A stretch of DNA of 46,121 nt from Bradyrhizobium jicamae. Its GTDB lineage: Bacteria; Pseudomonadota; Alphaproteobacteria; Rhizobiales; Xanthobacteraceae. Under the pieces are notes generated by a model that saw only the letters and a list, made by a program, of their open reading frames with translations, searched no databases and was not told where the DNA came from. Position numbers and translations under genes: made by a program. The stretch lies in NCBI RefSeq assembly GCF_001440395.1, contig NZ_LLXZ01000163.1:1-46121 (forward strand), written 5' to 3'. Shown piece after piece: positions 43,056-46,121 of this stretch (position 1 is the first letter of the stretch; every line of letters begins with the position of its first letter).

Positions 43056-43637
43056 ATGACCGCAAAAGATTCCCGCTGCTTGCCTCCCCTCTCCGCTCGC
43101 ATGACCGTGGCCCTGGCGCCGGTGCTTGCATTGGCGGCGACGTGCCTGTGGAGCAGCCCCGCGGCGGCCGATTTCCGGCTCTGCAACAATACTTCCAGCC
43201 GTGTCGGCATCGCGCTGGGCTACAAGGATGCCGAAGGCTGGACCACCGAAGGCTGGTGGAACGTATCATCGCGCAGTTGCGAGACGCTGCTGCGCGGAAC
43301 ACTTGTCGCGCGTTACTATTACATCTACGCGCTCGACTATGACCGCGGCGGCGAATGGTCGGGACAGGCCTTCATGTGTTCGCGAGACAAGGAATTCACC
43401 ATCAAGGGTACCGAGAATTGCCTGGCGCGCGGCTATGACCGCACCGGGTTCTTCGAGGTCGACACAGGCGAACAGCGAGCGTGGACAGTGCAATTGACCG
43501 AAGCCAACGAGCAGCCCGCGCAGCGCGTGCCGGGCATTCCAGGCACGATGGGACCGGGCGGTCCCGGCGGGGTTCCCGGCCTGCCCAGCCAGCCGGGCGG
43601 ACCGGGTCTGCCACCAGCCCCGGCGCCCAAGCAATGA
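43056..43637 (+). CDS. DUF1036 exported protein with collagen-like C-terminus
   Basis: The 193-residue protein has a signal peptide (cut near AAA at about 38) and then the DUF1036 domain: DFRLCNNTSSRVGIALGYKD, GWWNVSSRSCETLLRG, YYYIYALDYDRGG and CSRDKEFTIKG. The last about 35 residues are Gly/Pro repeats (GIPGTMGPGGPGGVPGLPS). These are collagen-like GxY triplets. DUF1036 proteins are periplasmic or outer-membrane. Its stop overlaps the pyk ATG (ATGA), so the two genes are coupled, an unusual pairing. Confidence 0.92.
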   Translation: MTAKDSRCLPPLSARMTVALAPVLALAATCLWSSPAAADFRLCNNTSSRVGIALGYKDAEGWTTEGWWNVSSRSCETLLRGTLVARYYYIYALDYDRGGEWSGQAFMCSRDKEFTIKGTENCLARGYDRTGFFEVDTGEQRAWTVQLTEANEQPAQRVPGIPGTMGPGGPGGVPGLPSQPGGPGLPPAPAPKQ

Positions 43638-45070
43638 GACGGCTTCGTCGCATCAAGATCCTCGCGACCCTCGGCCCGGCATCATCAGACAGCGCGATGA
43701 TCCGGAAGCTGTTCGAGGCGGGCGCGGACCTGTTCCGCATCAACATGAGCCACACGCCGCATGACAAGATGCGCGAGTTGGTCACGACCATCCGCAATGT
43801 CGAATCGAGCTACGGCCGCCCGATCGGTATTCTCGTCGATTTGCAGGGACCGAAGCTGCGCCTCGGCGCCTTCGCCGAAGGTTCTACCCAGCTCAAGAAC
43901 GGCCAAAGCTTCGTGCTCGATTCCGACAAGGCGCCGGGCGACAACAACCGCGTGCAGTTGCCGCATCCGGAAATTCTCGCCGCGCTTCGGCCGGGCCATG
44001 CGCTGCTGCTCGACGACGGCAAGGTGCGCCTGATCGCCGAGGAAACCTCGCCCGAACGCGCGGTGACGCGCGTGGTGATCGGCGGCAAGATGTCGGATCG
44101 CAAGGGCGTCAGCCTGCCCGATACCGACCTGCCGGTGTCGGCGATGACGCCGAAGGACCGCGCCGATCTCGAGGCTGCGCTGGTGACCGGGGTCGACTGG
44201 ATCGCGCTCTCCTTCGTGCAGCGCGCCGAGGACGTCCACGAAGCCAAGCGCATGATCCGCGGCCGCGCCGCCGTGATGGCCAAGATCGAAAAGCCGCAGG
44301 CGATCGACCGTCTCGCCGAGATCATCGATGCGTCCGACGCGCTGATGGTGGCGCGCGGCGACCTCGGCGTCGAGCTGCCGCTGGAGCGGGTGCCGAGCCT
44401 GCAGAAACAGATGACACGGATGGCGCGCCGCGCCGGCAAGCCGGTGGTGATCGCGACCCAGATGCTGGAATCGATGATCCAGGCGCCGGTGCCGACGCGC
44501 GCGGAAGTCTCCGACGTCGCGACCGCCGTCTACGAGGGCGCCGACGCCATCATGCTGTCGGCGGAGTCAGCCGCCGGCAAATTCCCGGTCGAAGCGGTCT
44601 CGACCATGAACCGCATCGGCGAAGAGGTGGAGCGCGACCCGACCTATCGCTCGGTTCTCACCGCGCAGCGCTTGCAGCCTGAGAATACCGTCGGTGACGC
44701 CATTGCCGACGCCGCGCGGCAGATCGCCGAGACGCTGGAATTGTCGGCGATCATCTGCTGGACTTCTTCGGGCTCAACCGGCATCCGCGTGGCGCGCGAG
44801 CGGCCGAAGCCGCCGGTGGTCGCGATCACACCGAATCTTGCGACGGGCCGTAAATTGTCGGTCGTCTGGGGCGTGCATTGCGTGGTGGCCGAAGACGCTC
44901 ATGACCAGGACGACATGGTCGATCGCGCCGGCTCGATTGCATTCCGCGACGGCTTCGCCAAGGCCGGCCAGCGCGTCATCATCGTCGCCGGCGTACCGCT
45001 CGGCATCCCCGGCACCACCAACATGGTGCGCATCGCCAATGTCGAGCCGGAGGGCGAGACGAAGAAGTGA
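43634..45070 (+). CDS. pyk: Pyruvate kinase
   Basis: The 478-residue product starts MRRLRRIKILATLGPASSDS and has the complete active site: RINMSH, LVDLQGPKLRLG, MAKIEKPQAID, VARGDLGVELPLE, QMLESMI and DAIMLSAESAAGKFP. The last domain (about 350-478) has the standard allosteric fold. It converts phosphoenolpyruvate and ADP to pyruvate and ATP. The ATG at 43634 overlaps the DUF1036 stop by four bases. A cruciform-like palindrome follows the stop. Confidence 0.97.
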   Translation: MRRLRRIKILATLGPASSDSAMIRKLFEAGADLFRINMSHTPHDKMRELVTTIRNVESSYGRPIGILVDLQGPKLRLGAFAEGSTQLKNGQSFVLDSDKAPGDNNRVQLPHPEILAALRPGHALLLDDGKVRLIAEETSPERAVTRVVIGGKMSDRKGVSLPDTDLPVSAMTPKDRADLEAALVTGVDWIALSFVQRAEDVHEAKRMIRGRAAVMAKIEKPQAIDRLAEIIDASDALMVARGDLGVELPLERVPSLQKQMTRMARRAGKPVVIATQMLESMIQAPVPTRAEVSDVATAVYEGADAIMLSAESAAGKFPVEAVSTMNRIGEEVERDPTYRSVLTAQRLQPENTVGDAIADAARQIAETLELSAIICWTSSGSTGIRVARERPKPPVVAITPNLATGRKLSVVWGVHCVVAEDAHDQDDMVDRAGSIAFRDGFAKAGQRVIIVAGVPLGIPGTTNMVRIANVEPEGETKK

Positions 45071-45086
45071 CGGCGATGCTCTCGCC

Positions 45087-45127
45087 GTCATTCCGGGGCG
45101 ATGCGTCAGCATCGAACCCGGAATGAC
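45087..45127. repeat. Cruciform palindrome between pyk and osmC
   Basis: GTCATTCCGGG (45087-45097) and CCCGGAATGAC (45117-45127) form an 11-base stem, and inside it CGATGC (45099-45104) pairs with GCATCG (45109-45114) around a GTCA loop. It lies between convergent pyk and osmC, so it may also end transcription of both. I recall this repeat type as common in bradyrhizobia. Confidence 0.85.
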
Positions 45128-45135
45128 AACGCCAC

Positions 45136-45561
45136 TTACACCAGCTTCGCGTCGAGCGTGATCTTCGTATTGAACAGCTTCGACACCGGGCAACCGGCCT
45201 TGGCCTTGCCGGCCAGCTCCTGGAATGTCGCGTCGTCGGCGCCGGGGATCTTGGCATTCAGCGTCAGATGAACCGAGGTGATGGCAAAACCATCACCCTG
45301 CTTTTCCAGCGTGACGTCGGCCCTGGTTTCCATCTGCTCGGCGGTCAGCTTGGCTTCACCTAATATCAGCGACAGCGCCATGGTGAAGCACGCGGCATGC
45401 GCCGCGCCGATCAATTCTTCCGGATTGGAGCCCGCCTTGCCCTCGAAGCGGCTGGCGAAGCCGTAAGGATAATCGTTCAGCGCGCCGCTCTTGGTCGAGA
45501 TCGCGCCCTTGCCGTCCTTGATGCCGCCCTGCCATTTGGCGGACCCTGATGTCGTCGTCAT
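45136..45561 (-). CDS. OsmC/Ohr family peroxiredoxin
   Basis: The 141-residue product has the OsmC fold: NPEELIGAAHAACFTMALS with the first Cys at 58 and AGCPVSKLF with the second at 124. These two cysteines reduce organic hydroperoxides in the family. The start MTTTSGSAKWQGG is normal. ATG is at 45561. It is convergent with pyk and followed by the cruciform repeat. Confidence 0.95.
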   Translation of the reverse strand: MTTTSGSAKWQGGIKDGKGAISTKSGALNDYPYGFASRFEGKAGSNPEELIGAAHAACFTMALSLILGEAKLTAEQMETRADVTLEKQGDGFAITSVHLTLNAKIPGADDATFQELAGKAKAGCPVSKLFNTKITLDAKLV

Positions 45562-45650
45562 CGCATGCTCCTGTCACGGGTTAGACCGTCGATAAGCCGC
45601 AAGCTGACAAATGGTTGCGACAAGGACATGTCGCCGGCAGAAGGAGCGTC

Positions 45651-46121
45651 TTACGCCCCGACCAGCGCTTTCGCCGGCAGCACCGCCTGCACCACGAGGC
45701 CGCGGGCGCGGGCATCCATGACGCCGACGGCGCGCAGCGCCAGCAGCGTGACCGTTTGCACGGCATCGCGCAGCTTCGCGGAATCGTCCAGATTCTCGGG
45801 CGCCAGCGGACCAACCAGCGATTCATGCAGCGCGCCGAGCAGCGCGGTGGCAGCGAGCGCCGTATCCTGCGCCGGCAGATGACCGGCGCGCACCGCGGCA
45901 TCGATGCGGGCGGCAATCTCACCGGAGATTTCGCGGCGGCTGGCAAGGCGCGACACCGAGACATCGACATCAACAGGCTCGGCCAGAATGCCCCAGGCGA
46001 GCTTGCGCTGCGACAGCACCTGCACGGCGACCGTGGTGACGGCGGCGGCGAGCGCCGAGGACGGTCCCGGCGCCGCGTCCGCCGCCCGGCGGATCGCCGC
46101 CAGTTCGTCGCGCGAGACCTC
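45651..46121 (-). CDS. TetR-family regulator, C-terminal part; N-terminus outside the window
   Basis: The frame is open to the window edge. The visible 156 residues (beginning EVSRDELAAIRRAAD) are the helical ligand-binding domain of a TetR protein, with LAATALLGALHESLVGPLAPE, ALRAVGVMDA and a final short tail. The DNA-binding HTH lies beyond the edge. The gene lies upstream of osmC on the same strand, with 89 bases between its stop and the osmC start. Whether it controls osmC cannot be told. The family call rests on the helical pattern of the C-terminal domain. Confidence 0.7.
   Translation of the reverse strand, partial: EVSRDELAAIRRAADAAPGPSSALAAAVTTVAVQVLSQRKLAWGILAEPVDVDVSVSRLASRREISGEIAARIDAAVRAGHLPAQDTALAATALLGALHESLVGPLAPENLDDSAKLRDAVQTVTLLALRAVGVMDARARGLVVQAVLPAKALVGA

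Overview
The window is GC-rich chromosomal DNA from an alphaproteobacterium, most probably Bradyrhizobium or a close relative in the same family. The reasons are: split pntA1/pntA2/pntB transhydrogenase genes, an aa3-oxidase subunit IV of about 50 residues, GapR (DUF2312), DUF1244 and DUF882 genes, paired YdcH/DUF465 genes, an S21 protein with a Gly/Arg tail, and several intergenic palindromes that I recall as typical of bradyrhizobia. Genus is an inference from remembered family features; no search was run. I see no prophage, integrase, transposase, CRISPR array, tRNA or rRNA. The region reads as core chromosome with a few accessory items: a Doc-type toxin-antitoxin pair, an XRE plus unknown pair, and repeat elements.

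Layout. 1-2.9 kb: the end of a TauE/SafE exporter, two hotdog thioesterases and a divergent TetR regulator that share two palindromic operators, then a small secreted four-cysteine protein. 3.2-7.3 kb: an AbrB-type membrane protein, a palindromic repeat and a potG-potH-potI type ABC importer that lacks a binding protein here. 7.4-13 kb: a TPR protein, glpD coupled to a membrane class III cyclase, and an ABC-F ATPase with a long leader. 13.3-19.5 kb: a PAS-GGDEF-EAL protein, an L-2-hydroxyglutarate oxidase-like flavoprotein, four small genes (two YdcH proteins and two unknowns) and a soluble diguanylate cyclase. 19.7-24.8 kb: purE-purK, aquaporin Z, rpsU, a frameshifted TPR lipoprotein and a Pro/Ala-rich membrane-anchored protein. 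24.9-30.4 kb: a tight six-gene minus-strand run pntA1-pntA2-pntB-hydrolase-chaA-cupin, preceded by the small oxidase subunit. 30.5-34.6 kb: the toxin-antitoxin pair, an intradiol dioxygenase, an M3 peptidase and the XRE pair. 34.7-41.8 kb: a small membrane protein, a TerC/YjbE protein, an orphan sigma-54 response regulator, an L,D-transpeptidase and a DUF882 (M15-like) protein. 41.8-46.1 kb: repeats, gapR, DUF1244, DUF1036 coupled to pyruvate kinase, an OsmC protein and a truncated TetR gene.

How the genes fit together. Three themes recur. The first is proton and redox balance: transhydrogenase with a Ca2+/H+ antiporter in one transcription-ready run, plus an oxidase subunit. The second is nucleotide second messengers: two c-di-GMP proteins and one cyclase. 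The third is cell-wall and chromosome maintenance: L,D-transpeptidase, DUF882 and GapR, with a perfect TTAA-N7-TTAA (CtrA-type) box before the orphan response regulator and a near match before the DUF882 gene. No single locus is clearly a new defence or biosynthetic system. The most worthwhile leads are the six-gene pnt-chaA run, the CtrA-type boxes, the two-operator thioesterase/TetR locus, the XRE plus unknown pair, and the structured leaders of the ABC-F and DUF882 genes.
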